From assembly GCA_965243635.1 (NCBI GenBank), contig OZ251574.1:2232001-2296000 (forward strand): DNA of 64,000 bases, in the 5' to 3' direction. The stretch is from Rs1 sp000416275 (lineage in GTDB: Bacteria; Pseudomonadota; Gammaproteobacteria; Pseudomonadales; Balneatricaceae). The notes under the pieces are model-generated. The model was given only the letters and a program-made list of their open reading frames with translations. It did no database searches and had not been told where the DNA came from. This document shows positions 1-8,722 of the stretch, piece by piece (the stretch's first letter is position 1; each line of letters begins with the position of its first letter). The translations under genes and the position numbers were made by a program.

Positions 1-683
1 GCCTGGGCTGCTCGGGTTTGTTTTTGTATCATGCCAGTTACTTCCTTGCGCTGGCGCACGCTCCGGTATTGGAGGTGAGTTTGATTGCTTATCTTTGGCC
101 ATTATTGATCATCTTATTCTCAGCTCTGCTCCCTGGCGAACAGTTATATGTTAAGCATATAATAGGCGCCGTTATTTCCCTGATAGGTTGTTGGATCTTA
201 CTTGGAGGAGGGGATAGTCAGTTTAATATCGAGTACCTAACGGGCTATTTATTTGCCGCGGCGTGTTCGGTTATTTGGGCAAGCTACTCCGTGGCGTCTC
301 GGTTGGTTAAACAAGTACCTACCGATGCAGTGGGTTTATTTTGTGGTGTTTGTGCACTGCTGGGATGGATATGCCATTTCAGTTTAGAGACGTCCTATTG
401 GCCTGCATCGAACAGCCAGTGGCTGGCTGTGGTTGGCTTAGGTTTAGGTCCTTTAGGTTTAGCTTTTTTTGCTTGGGATTATGGCGTGAAGCGAGGTGAT
501 ATCCAATTATTAGGAGTGTTGTCTTACGCTGCACCACTGATCAGTACGGCGTTGTTAATTATGTTTACCAATATCCAAGCCAATAATACTATTTCAATTG
601 CCTGTACGGCAATTGTGCTTGGTGCATTAATTGCGGGCTTACGAAAAGATAGCGTAATTTTCAAATTAAAGGCTAAAAGCTAA
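1..683 (+). CDS. EamA/DMT-family permease, 5' end outside window
   Basis: C-terminal part of a 10-TM drug/metabolite transporter, an inner-membrane exporter. The frame is open from base 3 with no start, so the gene begins upstream; about 227 codons are visible, ending at a TAA at 681-683. Hydrophobic helices alternate with short loops. The last third carries the second EamA repeat, with a Gly-rich LGLGPLGLAFFAWDYGVKRG stretch followed by a YAAPLIST helix, as in YddG/RarD-like exporters. The substrate (amino acids or related metabolites) cannot be deduced. The family call is firm; the YddG-like sub-assignment is an inference. Confidence 0.85.
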   Translation, partial: LGCSGLFLYHASYFLALAHAPVLEVSLIAYLWPLLIILFSALLPGEQLYVKHIIGAVISLIGCWILLGGGDSQFNIEYLTGYLFAAACSVIWASYSVASRLVKQVPTDAVGLFCGVCALLGWICHFSLETSYWPASNSQWLAVVGLGLGPLGLAFFAWDYGVKRGDIQLLGVLSYAAPLISTALLIMFTNIQANNTISIACTAIVLGALIAGLRKDSVIFKLKAKS

Positions 684-810
684 AAGCTAAAAGCCCGCTA
701 TCAATGGACTAGCGTTGTTTTCTTGATAGTTCCAAGGTAAATGTTTCTCTGAATTATCGATGACTTTTTGATTGCCTCGCCGCACTAAATTAAAGTACTC
801 ACAGGCATTT

Positions 811-964
811 ACGCCAGTGACTTCACTGCACCACATAGCGCAAACTCGTGATTTTACAGCGGTTAGAAAAATACCAACTGTACCTGTGGGGCCGTTGAGA
901 TTATTCAATTGCACTGTAAAGCCAATATCCTACTCTCAGTATCACTTTGCAACCATGGATTCAG
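811..964 (+). repeat. Element A, degenerate copy
   Basis: Diverged copy of the A element: it keeps the internal blocks CACTGCACCACATAGCGCAA and ACAGCGGTTAGAAAAAT and ends near GGATTCAG. Two short open frames crossing it (687-914 and 772-975) are by-products of the repeat, not genes. No target duplication can be recognised. Confidence 0.75.
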
Positions 965-1084
965 ATGATAGATAAAACTAGTTACACTAAAATATAGCTC
1001 ATATTTTAAAATATAGGATATATATCTTCATGAAATCGTTACAATACTGATTATTAGAGCTAATAAAGCTGAAATCAGTAGAGG

Positions 1085-1245
1085 GAGGCCTCTGCATAAC
1101 GTTGCGAGTGAAGGTAATACCCGGCAAAAACCGGCGAGATAGCGGAGTCAGTGTGCCCTTCTTGATGGGTATTACAGCGGTAAATGAGCATATTGAGCCT
1201 ATTTTAACGCGGTATTACCGAGCGCAGTTGTTATGCAGGGCTCTC
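1085..1245 (+). repeat. Element C with 5-bp target duplication AGAGG
   Basis: About 161 bp, starting GAGGCCTCTGCATAAC and ending GTTATGCAGGGCTCTC. It is flanked by AGAGG at 1080-1084 and 1246-1250. The right-hand AGAGG is also the Shine-Dalgarno sequence of the following ppiC gene. Confidence 0.85.
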
Positions 1246-1259
1246 AGAGGATAATGAAA

Positions 1260-1538
1260 ATGGCTTATGCATGCGCTCGACATATTTTGCTTAAATCTAA
1301 ATTAGAAGCGGAATCGATAAAGAAAAAATTGGAAAAAGGTGCGGATTTTGCCCAGCTAGCTAAGAAATTCTCGCAGTGTCCATCGGCTAAAAAAGGTGGA
1401 GATTTAGGAGAGTTTAAGCAGGGGGTTATGCTCAAGGCGTTTGATCAAGTGGTCTTTAAAAAATCGCTATTAACAGTTCATGGTCCGGTCAAAACTAAAT
1501 TTGGTTTTCATTTGATAGAAACAATTTATAGGGGGTAA
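1260..1538 (+). CDS. ppiC: Parvulin-type peptidyl-prolyl isomerase
   Basis: Single-domain cytoplasmic parvulin that catalyses cis/trans isomerisation of X-Pro bonds. The 92 residues match the usual 93 of PpiC. Visible signatures are ARHILLKS at the N-terminus, GADFAQLAKKFSQCPS, the KKGGDLGEF loop and the terminal KFGFHLIE strand. There is no signal peptide, unlike PpiD or SurA. Three in-frame starts exist (1233, 1254 and 1260). ATG 1260 is preferred because AGAGGA at 1246-1251 lies 8 nt upstream and the product then begins exactly like the family. The gene stands alone, flanked by a C element upstream and a decayed A element downstream. The upstream element has separated it from whatever lay beyond, so its promoter is unclear. 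Confidence 0.92.
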   Translation: MAYACARHILLKSKLEAESIKKKLEKGADFAQLAKKFSQCPSAKKGGDLGEFKQGVMLKAFDQVVFKKSLLTVHGPVKTKFGFHLIETIYRG

Positions 1539-1555
1539 TTAATCGGGGTTAGTTT

Positions 1556-1671
1556 ATCGTCGTGACTTGAAAGTAAATACAGAGCGTAAAATATTGCTGC
1601 AGTGGCGGTTTTCTAAACCCTTTAGAATCAAGAACTAGCGCTATGTGCTGCAGTGCAGTCGCTGACTCAGC
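1556..1671 (-). repeat. Element A, internally deleted degenerate copy
   Basis: Reverse-orientation remnant of about 116 bp: GTGACTTGAAAGTAAATACAG at one end, TAGAATCAAGAACTAGCGC in the middle and GACTCAG at the other end. The central third of the element is missing. Confidence 0.65.
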
Positions 1672-1732
1672 TATTAATCACCCAGTCTTGTGGATAGCTG
1701 GTCTCTCTTCGCAGAGAAACTGTACCGCTAGG

Positions 1733-2401
1733 TTAATCTGAAAACTTATTAACAAATAATGCCTGTGACTCTCTAATATGATTTTGCATGGCTGTTCTGG
1801 CCTGCGATGGGTCGCGGTTATCTAAAGCGTCTAATACCGCCATATGTTCCTGTAGTGAATTGCTGAATGAATAGGGGCTTTCCGCTTGAATATTTAGCGC
1901 TCGATGAGAGAGGCGATGGCGAATGATATCTTGCATCAACCGCTTACTGCCGCTGGCTTTGGCAATGCATAAGTGAAAATGGTCGTCATACTGAGCCCAA
2001 TGCTCTAACCAGGCTTGATCTTTCTCTGTTTCGAATAGAAAATTGGCCCCTTTACGTAACTCAGCTAAAGTAACTCTGTCCATGCGCGTGGCGGCTTTGT
2101 AACTGGCTTCCCCCTCTAATAAAATTCGAATTTCAAAAATATCAAATACATCAGCACTGCTTAATCGACAGACGACTGGTCGGCGATTCTTGGCCTGCTG
2201 TAAAAAACCATCTTTAATTAAGTCTCTTAATGCATCGTGTACCGGGGACCTACTGACGCCTAATTCAAGTGCTAGTTTTTTTTCTGCGACAATATCACCG
2301 GCCTGCATGGCACCGCTTAAAATCCGCTCTAACAGCAGCTGGTGGATTTTATCTGATAAGCGCACCTGGTCGTTTTCATCTATTTGTAAAGTAGTGCTCA
2401 T
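1733..2401 (-). CDS. GntR-family regulator, FCD (FadR) subfamily
   Basis: 222-residue DNA-binding repressor or activator. The N-terminal winged helix-turn-helix (about residues 20-85) shows the GntR hallmarks ALELGVSRSPVHDALRDL and DGFLQQ. The C-terminal all-helical FCD ligand domain carries FEIRILLEGEASYKAA, then a DDHFHLCIAKASGSKRL metal/ligand stretch and a final HMAVLDALDNRD helix. The start is taken at ATG 2401, where AGGGA lies 7 nt upstream; an in-frame TTG at 2419 is less likely. It is divergent from aceE, as PdhR is from pdh operons, so control of the adjacent E1 gene by an organic acid is a reasonable inference. Two palindromes in the shared intergenic region are candidate operators. 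Confidence 0.88.
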   Translation of the reverse strand: MSTTLQIDENDQVRLSDKIHQLLLERILSGAMQAGDIVAEKKLALELGVSRSPVHDALRDLIKDGFLQQAKNRRPVVCRLSSADVFDIFEIRILLEGEASYKAATRMDRVTLAELRKGANFLFETEKDQAWLEHWAQYDDHFHLCIAKASGSKRLMQDIIRHRLSHRALNIQAESPYSFSNSLQEHMAVLDALDNRDPSQARTAMQNHIRESQALFVNKFSD

Positions 2402-2419
2402 ATTTAGGTCCCTAGACAA

Positions 2420-2434
2420 TTTATCATCGATAAA
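2420..2434. promoter_or_regulatory. Candidate GntR operator, TTTATC-N3-GATAAA
   Basis: Perfect 6-bp inverted repeat with a 3-bp spacer, 19 bp upstream of the regulator's ATG. The position suits autoregulation. Function is inferred only from symmetry and location. Confidence 0.4.
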
Positions 2435-2541
2435 CCGGTGTTGACGGTGATTGCTGTACGGTTATAGATGGAAATTCAGCAGAAAAGTCAGTGTAGAGTA
2501 GCAAAACAAGCATTTATATACAGCAAAAAAGCATTCTTTTA

Positions 2542-2559
2542 AAAAGTGCATGCACTTTT
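2542..2559. promoter_or_regulatory. 18-bp perfect palindrome AAAAGTGCATGCACTTTT
   Basis: Perfect dyad in the 596-bp gap between the divergent GntR gene and aceE, followed by AT-rich sequence. It could bind the GntR dimer or another regulator. The rest of this gap (2435-2997) shows no further gene or repeat that I can support. Confidence 0.4.
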
Positions 2560-2997
2560 ATGGTTAATGCCTTCATTCTTGGTAATAATTCATGTAGTCT
2601 CTGTGGAATAATTAGAACTTGAAGCGCAGCATCAAACTGACAGCACAGTTGCCAGTCAGATGTTACATGCAGCGGTAAAATTACCAAACTAGTCTCGGTT
2701 TATTAGGACATCTCAGAACAAGTGCACAGGTCCCTGACGTACAGGGTAGATGTGTGACATGTTCAGAGGCTCCTTAGCTATCTAGAAAGTTCGAGAAGCT
2801 TTTCATCAGGTTGTCGCATCGTTAAAATAAATGCACTCAGCATCAAATTCACATGAAAATCATAAACTTCTCCGCTTAGCTAGCTCCCAGCTAATCTGGT
2901 TTTTTTATGGCACTCATCTCGGTCCCAAGAAGAGCGCAATGATCGATGGCTGATGCCGCGCTTCAAATACATTGCCAGCAGAATTGAGGAAGTAAAT

Positions 2998-5670
2998 ATG
3001 ACGGTTGAAAATCATGATGAAGTGTTCAATCAAGCAGATATTAATTTGGAAAATCAGGAGTGGTTAGCGGCCTTAAATGATGTTTTAACTCATCAAGGTG
3101 CTCATCGCAGTAAAGAGCTGATCCGGATCCTGCAAGATTCTTTGCTATCGCAACATATTCAGCTATCAGATGCCCCTTTGAATACTCCTTATCGCAATAC
3201 TATTCCGGTAGCTGATCAGCCTAGCTACCCCGGTAATCCGGAGCTGGAGAAACAGTTGGAAAATATTATCCGCTGGAATGCCGCGGCGATGGTGCTAAAG
3301 GCCAATGACCAAGGGACAGGTGTCGGCGGTCATATTTCGACTTATCAATCGGCGGCTACTATGTTGGAGGTTGGTTTTAACCATGTCTTTAAAAGCCCTT
3401 CAGAAAGCTACGGTGGTGATCAGCTGATGGTGCAAGCTCACGCCGCCCCCGGTTTATATGCAAGAGCCTATCTGGAAGGTCGCTTAAGTGAAGCGCAAAT
3501 GGATAACTTTCGCAGAGAGCTCCAGCCGCAGGGCGGATTGAGCTCTTATCCTCACCCCCGCAGAATGCCAGAATTTTGGCAGGGCCCCACTGCATCTATG
3601 GGCCTGTCTACCCCGTCGGCTATTTACCAGGCGCGCTTTATGAAATACCTGGAAAACCGTGGTCTTAAAACCGCAGATGGTGGTAAAGTTTGGTGCTTTA
3701 TAGGAGATGGTGAGTCCGACGAGCCCGAAGTGATGGGTACCATTAATATGGCCACTAGAGATAATTTAGATAATTTAGTGATGGTGATCAACTGTAATTT
3801 ACAGCGTTTAGATGGTCCGGTTAGAGGCAATGGAAAAATCATCCAAGAGCTAGAGCGAAATTATCGTGGCGCTGGTTGGAACGTGATAAAAGTGATTTGG
3901 GGCAGTGAGTGGGATGAACTGTTCTCAAGGGACTCACAAGGTGTTTTGCAGGCGCGAATGGATAGAGCCGTCGATGGGGACTATCAGTTCTATACAGTGT
4001 CGGATGGCGAGACCGTTAGGAATCATTGGATTGAAGATGATCCACGCTTAGAAGCGCTGATGAAAACATTGTCAGATGAGCAAATTCGCTGCATTAAACG
4101 TGGTGGTCACGACAGAAATAAAGTTTATGCCGCCTTCGAGAAAGCTTTAGTTAGAAACGGCAAGCCGACGGTGATGTTAATTAAAACCGTTAAAGGTGAG
4201 GGGATGGGCGCCTCAGCCGAAGGACAAAATACCGCGCATCAGAAAAAACATCTAACGGATCAAGAGCGTATTGATATGGGCCGTCGCTTCAATATACCGC
4301 TTTCAGACCAAGAGTTAGCGGCGGCAAAGCTCTATAAACCTGCTGAAGACTCCCCCGTGATGCAATATTTACATCAGCAGCGGCAAAAACTGAACGGCTA
4401 CCTACCGAAAAGATCGGTACCTGATACCTTATTGCAGGCGCCTAGTCTGAAAAACTTTGAGAAAATTACCGCAGGTACCAAGCGCGAGCAGTCGACCACC
4501 ATGGCGTTCGTTAGAATGTTGTCAATTTTATTAAAAGATTCAACAATTGGTAAATTTGTGGTGCCGATCGTGCCAGATGAAGCGCGTACCTTTGGTATGG
4601 AATCGCTGTTTAATCAATTTGGTATATATTCAAGTGAAGGGCAGAAGTATAAGCCCGTAGATTCCAGCAGTTTACTACCCTATAAAGAAATGAAAGATGG
4701 TCAATTACTGCAAGAAGGGATCTGTGAAACCGGGGCTATGGCTTCATTTATGGCGGCGGGTACCGCCTATTCAAATTTTTCTGTGCCCAGTATTCCATTC
4801 TATATTTTTTATTCGATGTTTGGTTTTCAGCGGGTTGGAGATATGATTTGGGCCTGTGCAGATAATATGGCGAAAGGCTTTTTACTCGGTGCTACTGCCG
4901 GGCGGACCACGCTAAATGGCGAGGGGCTGCAGCATCAAGATGGGCACTCTCACATCATTGCCGCAACGGTCCCCAATTTACAGTGTTACGATCCCGCCTT
5001 TGGTTATGAGCTGGCGATCATTGTCTGTGACGGTATCAAGCGGATGTATCAAAATAATGAAAATATATTCTATTATTTAACCGTATATAATGAAAATTAC
5101 TCGATGCCTGCGATGCCAGAAAACATTGCAGCGGATGTTATCAGAGGTATGTACTGCTTTAGTGAAAGTGACAAAACTGGCTACAAAGTGAACTTGTTAG
5201 GCAGTGGTAGCATCATCCAGGAAGTACTTAAAGCAGCGGTGATTCTAGAGGGCTATGGTTGCAGCTGTGATATATGGAGCGTGACTAGCTATACCCAATT
5301 AACTCGAAATGCTCAAAAAGTTGATCGCCATAACCTACTTGATCCTCAAAATAAGCAGTTGAATGATATTCAAACAATTACCGCGCAGCACCCGGGAGTT
5401 TATGTGGCGGTGAGTGATCATATGAAATCGTTGGCCAGTGGCATCGCCAAGTGGTTGCCGTCAGATCCGGTTATATTAGGGACTGATGGTTTCGGCTTGT
5501 CGGAGGCGCGAGACACTTTAAGAGATTATTTTGAAGTGGACGCGAGGTATATTGCCTGGGGAGCTTTAACTAAGTTGCAGCAAGATGATCAGATAACTAT
5601 TCAACGCTTGGAAGAAATACGAGCAGATCTGCATATACCTAAAGTTAAATTCGACCCAACGAGTGTATAA
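2998..5670 (+). CDS. aceE: Pyruvate dehydrogenase E1 component, homodimeric type
   Basis: Thiamine-diphosphate E1 that decarboxylates a 2-oxo acid (pyruvate in the reference family) and passes the acyl group to a lipoyl E2. The 890 residues are close to the 887 of E. coli AceE. The ThDP/Mg site is visible near residue 236 as GDGESDEPEVMGTINMATRD (E. coli has GDGEMDEP). It is followed by INCNLQRLDGPVRGNGK and GAGWNVIKV. The C-terminal half has LQHQDGHSHI and the YYLTVYNENY stretch. The start is ATG 2998, preceded by GAGGAAG; an upstream in-frame ATG at 2953 lacks such a site. No E2 (aceF) or E3 (lpd) gene follows, and a GntR regulator is divergent. It may therefore be a second E1 paralogue, possibly acting on another 2-oxo acid. 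Confidence 0.93.
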   Translation: MTVENHDEVFNQADINLENQEWLAALNDVLTHQGAHRSKELIRILQDSLLSQHIQLSDAPLNTPYRNTIPVADQPSYPGNPELEKQLENIIRWNAAAMVLKANDQGTGVGGHISTYQSAATMLEVGFNHVFKSPSESYGGDQLMVQAHAAPGLYARAYLEGRLSEAQMDNFRRELQPQGGLSSYPHPRRMPEFWQGPTASMGLSTPSAIYQARFMKYLENRGLKTADGGKVWCFIGDGESDEPEVMGTINMATRDNLDNLVMVINCNLQRLDGPVRGNGKIIQELERNYRGAGWNVIKVIWGSEWDELFSRDSQGVLQARMDRAVDGDYQFYTVSDGETVRNHWIEDDPRLEALMKTLSDEQIRCIKRGGHDRNKVYAAFEKALVRNGKPTVMLIKTVKGEGMGASAEGQNTAHQKKHLTDQERIDMGRRFNIPLSDQELAAAKLYKPAEDSPVMQYLHQQRQKLNGYLPKRSVPDTLLQAPSLKNFEKITAGTKREQSTTMAFVRMLSILLKDSTIGKFVVPIVPDEARTFGMESLFNQFGIYSSEGQKYKPVDSSSLLPYKEMKDGQLLQEGICETGAMASFMAAGTAYSNFSVPSIPFYIFYSMFGFQRVGDMIWACADNMAKGFLLGATAGRTTLNGEGLQHQDGHSHIIAATVPNLQCYDPAFGYELAIIVCDGIKRMYQNNENIFYYLTVYNENYSMPAMPENIAADVIRGMYCFSESDKTGYKVNLLGSGSIIQEVLKAAVILEGYGCSCDIWSVTSYTQLTRNAQKVDRHNLLDPQNKQLNDIQTITAQHPGVYVAVSDHMKSLASGIAKWLPSDPVILGTDGFGLSEARDTLRDYFEVDARYIAWGALTKLQQDDQITIQRLEEIRADLHIPKVKFDPTSV

Positions 5671-5786
5671 TTGTTAGCGCAGCTAGTGATGCTTGTCTCG
5701 AATTGCCGCGATGCTTATCGCGGCTGTCTTTCTGCCTAAGAGTAGCTAGCTAGGTAAAAAATAATTGATGAAAGGGTTTTGATCTT

Positions 5787-6728
5787 ATGGGTGAATCTCA
5801 AGAAAATTATCAAAAAGGTATTATCGAAGAGGCTAGCCCTGACGCATTGTTTATCACTTTAAACAGAGCTGTTTTTGATGCGAATAAAGATCTAGCAAGC
5901 TTTCTGGCAATACTGGCGTCCATTCCTAAAGTTATATTGGACGTGCAGGATAGTCACCCAACGGCGAAACTATATACTACAATTGGCTTCAGTAGTGATT
6001 TTTGGGACTTCTTGAAATTTTCAGCCAAACCTAAAAAATTGATAAAATTTCAAGCAATTCATAATGCTAAAGTGAGTATGCCAGCCACTGATGCCGACAT
6101 GTTATTGCACATTAGATCTGAGCGGCATGATGTTAATTATAAATTAGCACTGACTTTATATGCATTGTTACAGCCTTATTTAACTTTAGATGAAATGGTT
6201 AAGGGCTTCAGGTATTTAGATTCAAGAGACCTAACCGGCTTTGTCGATGGTACCGAAAATCCGCAGGGGGAGGAGCGAAAAAGCGTGGCACTGGTGGCGG
6301 ATGATGCCGCTGCATTTAATCAAGGTAGTTATATTCATCTGCAAAAGTATCACCATGATCTGGCGCATTGGCAGCGTTTTTCGCTGCAGCAACAAGAAGA
6401 TAGCTACGGGCGCAGCAAACAAGAGAATATTGAATACAGCGCGGTGGACAAGGCGAGTTGTGCCCACACAAAGCGCTCTGCGATCAAAGATCAACAGGGG
6501 CAGAGTGTCGAAATACTACGACACAGCTTACCTTTTGGCGACTTGAAGCACAGTGGATTGCTGTTTGCTAGCTATGCGGCAAGCCCCGATAATTTTAATT
6601 TAATATTAGCCAATATGTGTCAGGTAGATGATCAAGAGGCGATAGATAGTATTTTGCAAGTGACAGAGGCCGTGACCGGGCATGCTTTTTTTACCCCTAA
6701 TCTGCGTTGGTTTGAAAATATTATTTAA
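5787..6728 (+). CDS. Dyp-type haem peroxidase (YfeX-like)
   Basis: 313-residue dye-decolorising-type peroxidase, a haem enzyme using H2O2. The family signature GXXDG appears as GFVDGTENP near residue 151, which contains the distal Asp. The putative proximal haem-ligand His lies in CAHTKRSAI near residue 225. The distal Arg lies in LRHSLPFGD near residue 244, and FASYAASPDNF follows, as usual. There is no Tat or Sec signal, so it is cytoplasmic, like the class B (YfeX/DypB) members. No encapsulin gene is adjacent. The gene is monocistronic: aceE ends 116 bp upstream and a C element follows immediately. Confidence 0.9.
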   Translation: MGESQENYQKGIIEEASPDALFITLNRAVFDANKDLASFLAILASIPKVILDVQDSHPTAKLYTTIGFSSDFWDFLKFSAKPKKLIKFQAIHNAKVSMPATDADMLLHIRSERHDVNYKLALTLYALLQPYLTLDEMVKGFRYLDSRDLTGFVDGTENPQGEERKSVALVADDAAAFNQGSYIHLQKYHHDLAHWQRFSLQQQEDSYGRSKQENIEYSAVDKASCAHTKRSAIKDQQGQSVEILRHSLPFGDLKHSGLLFASYAASPDNFNLILANMCQVDDQEAIDSILQVTEAVTGHAFFTPNLRWFENII

Positions 6729-6731
6729 CTT

Positions 6732-6932
6732 GAAATCTCTGCATAACTTACCCAGAGGATATGATAACTGCGCTCGGTAATACGGCGTTAAAAACCGGCT
6801 CAATATGCTCATTTACACCAGTAGTACCCATAAAGAAGGGCACACTGTACCCAGAGTGAGGGGCACACTGACTCCGTGATCCCGCCGGTTTTTGGCTGGT
6901 ATTACCTCCGCTCGCAACTTAATTGTTAAGTT
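6732..6932 (-). repeat. Element C, degenerate, reverse orientation
   Basis: Begins GAAATCTCTGCATAACTTAC 4 bp after the peroxidase stop and contains the conserved core TAAAAACCGGCTCAATATG. Its far end has decayed. One extra GTGAGGGGCACACTG segment is partly duplicated. Confidence 0.75.
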
Positions 6933-7008
6933 CAGAATCCATAAATGCCTACCTGTAGTCTCCAGCATCTAGAATAACTTGCTAGGTCTTGTCTCTGAAT
7001 CAAAGCCT

Positions 7009-7216
7009 CCTAAATCCTTGAATTAAAGGTGAATATAAAGTGTAAATGTTGGAGTTACAGTGGAATTGAAAAACTTTTACTGCAAGCTCAGCTGCGTCCT
7101 GTCTTCGCTAAATAAATGCATCCCTCAATAAAACTTATCAGCTCAGTGGGTGTTTTTATAACCGATGTAAAATCAATAAATTGTGCTATGTGACTGAGTG
7201 CAGACACTGATTCAGG
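7009..7216 (-). repeat. Element A, long form, diverged
   Basis: About 208 bp, with the extra internal block AAATAAATGCATCC that defines the long form, ending GACACTGATTCAGG at 7216. It is more diverged than the copies at 30 and 32 kb. Together with the C copy it fills most of the 654-bp gap between the peroxidase and pentapeptide genes. Confidence 0.75.
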
Positions 7217-7382
7217 AGCAAGCTGAAAGACGCGGCTTGCTGCCAGTGGCTAGCCAACAGAGTAAAGCTCAACTATAGTATTTAGTAGATGAAATATAGT
7301 CATGTTGGGTGTCTGCAATTAATGGCATAATTAGGCACTTGAACGCTGTTCATTTTGTATTAATTAAATCAATAGGGAAATT

Positions 7383-8000
7383 ATGAAATCTACTATTTAT
7401 AGCGGTCAGCATGTTGCGCATCAATGTTCAATGCCCGAGTCGAGCTTTGATGACGTTAATCTGTATAAATCGGTATTTAACAATATCAATTTTGAGAGAA
7501 CTACTTTCACCAATATCAACCTCGAACACAGCTCTTTCTATGATGCCAATTTGAGTAACACCCATTTCACCTTAGTGAATCTCAGTGGTGCAAAATTTAC
7601 TCATATAGGGACTTCTGCAAGTTCTGATCTTGCAACAGTGGATGCTGATCCTATCCAGTTTGAAGATGCAGATCTAACTGGCAGTAGTTTTACCTCGGTC
7701 GATTTTACCAATGCTGAGTTTAAAAACTGCATCATTGAAGGGCTTGTTATCAATGGTATTAACATTTCTGTATTGATGCAGGGTGGGGCCGCTAAAATCG
7801 AATTTAAGAAAGTCGGTTGGCGTACGCAAAACGAGACTGGCAGCACCAATAAAGTGTCAAAAAATCATTATATGGCCAAAGGTAGTGCTAAAACTCTCTG
7901 TGGTGTGGAAATTCCTAGTACTGGCAAAGTGGCTGAAATGTCCGACGATATAGGTACCAGTCCCTGCAAGCGCTGTATCAATATTAAGAGATCATACTAA
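7383..8000 (+). CDS. Pentapeptide-repeat protein with C-terminal Cys/His motif
   Basis: 205 residues. From about residue 15 to 120 the chain follows A(N/D)LXX-type pentapeptide repeats, such as SSFDDVNLYKSVFNNINFER and DADLTGSSFTSVDFTNAEF, which fold as a right-handed quadrilateral beta-helix. After a short linker the last 45 residues contain H-Y-M-A, then TLCG and finally CKRC. This H/C/C-x2-C layout resembles a small zinc-binding module. The function is unknown; pentapeptide proteins include DNA-gyrase protectors and protein scaffolds. It is preceded by AGGGAAATTATG, so the start is well supported. It is monocistronic, with mobile repeats on both sides. Confidence 0.8.
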   Translation: MKSTIYSGQHVAHQCSMPESSFDDVNLYKSVFNNINFERTTFTNINLEHSSFYDANLSNTHFTLVNLSGAKFTHIGTSASSDLATVDADPIQFEDADLTGSSFTSVDFTNAEFKNCIIEGLVINGINISVLMQGGAAKIEFKKVGWRTQNETGSTNKVSKNHYMAKGSAKTLCGVEIPSTGKVAEMSDDIGTSPCKRCINIKRSY

Positions 8001-8092
8001 GCATTGATAAAGCGAGCTTCAATATTCGATTTCAATGGTCGACGCTTGGATCAAACTAGATAATCTCTCACCGGTTGATATTTAAATAACTA

Positions 8093-8415
8093 CCTGATTG
8101 ACCATCATACTCCGCTCAACTTGGCGAATATCCAACAAAGCGTTTAATTTCAATAAGTTAAGAAGTTGTAATTTGTAATATGTTTCTATGATTTAATAAT
8201 TGTTTAGATTATGGCCAAGTTACTTATTTGTAAATTTTTTACTTTAGGCCAGTCTGTGAAGACGCAGCGCTAATCAGCTAGTGTTTTGTTTTTCCTCTGT
8301 GCCCTCTGTGGTGAAAAAATCTTTAAAGGATTGGTTTTACCACAGAGGACACAGAGAGCACAGAGAAGAGATTAAAAGCATCTTTTGCTATGGCGGAGAC
8401 ACAGGGCTAATCAGG
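8093..8415 (+). repeat. Element B, complete, with 8-bp target duplication AATAACTA
   Basis: Complete 323-bp copy beginning CCTGATTGACCATCATACTC and ending GGGCTAATCAGG. AATAACTA occurs at both 8085-8092 and 8416-8423. It includes the inner hairpin arms CCTCTGTGCCCTCTGTGG and CCACAGAGGACACAGAG. It carries no coding sequence. Confidence 0.93.
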
Positions 8416-8426
8416 AATAACTATGA

Positions 8427-8586
8427 CCTGAATCAGTGACTTCACTGCACCACATAGCGCAAGCTCTTGATTCTACAGCGGTTAGAAAAATGCCCGCTGA
8501 ACCTACGGGTGCAGCTAAGATTTTTCAATTCCACCGTAAAACCAATATCTTACACTCTGTATTCACTTTGAAGTCACGGATTCAGG
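8427..8586 (+). repeat. Element A, complete 160-bp copy, target duplication TATGA
   Basis: Termini CCTGAATCAGTGACTTC and GAAGTCACGGATTCAGG form 17-bp inverted repeats with one mismatch. TATGA is found at 8422-8426 and 8587-8591. It abuts the B element, and its left duplication overlaps B's right one. Confidence 0.93.
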
Positions 8587-8722
8587 TATGAGTTTGAAAA
8601 TTCTCAATGTTATTAAGAATCAAAGATTTATCTAAGATGTTTGTAAGTATGCCTCACAGCTGCAACCTGAGTTGTGCGACTTACTCAGCGTTTTTAGAAA
8701 TTCTGAATGCTATTTGTTATCG

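Noticed and set aside
687..975. Two overlapping open frames on opposite strands (687-914 and 772-975)
   Set aside because: Both run through a decayed element A, lack ribosome sites and show no protein-like conservation. Similar frames recur wherever A or C copies lie (9887-10192, 30021-30341, 44782-45051).
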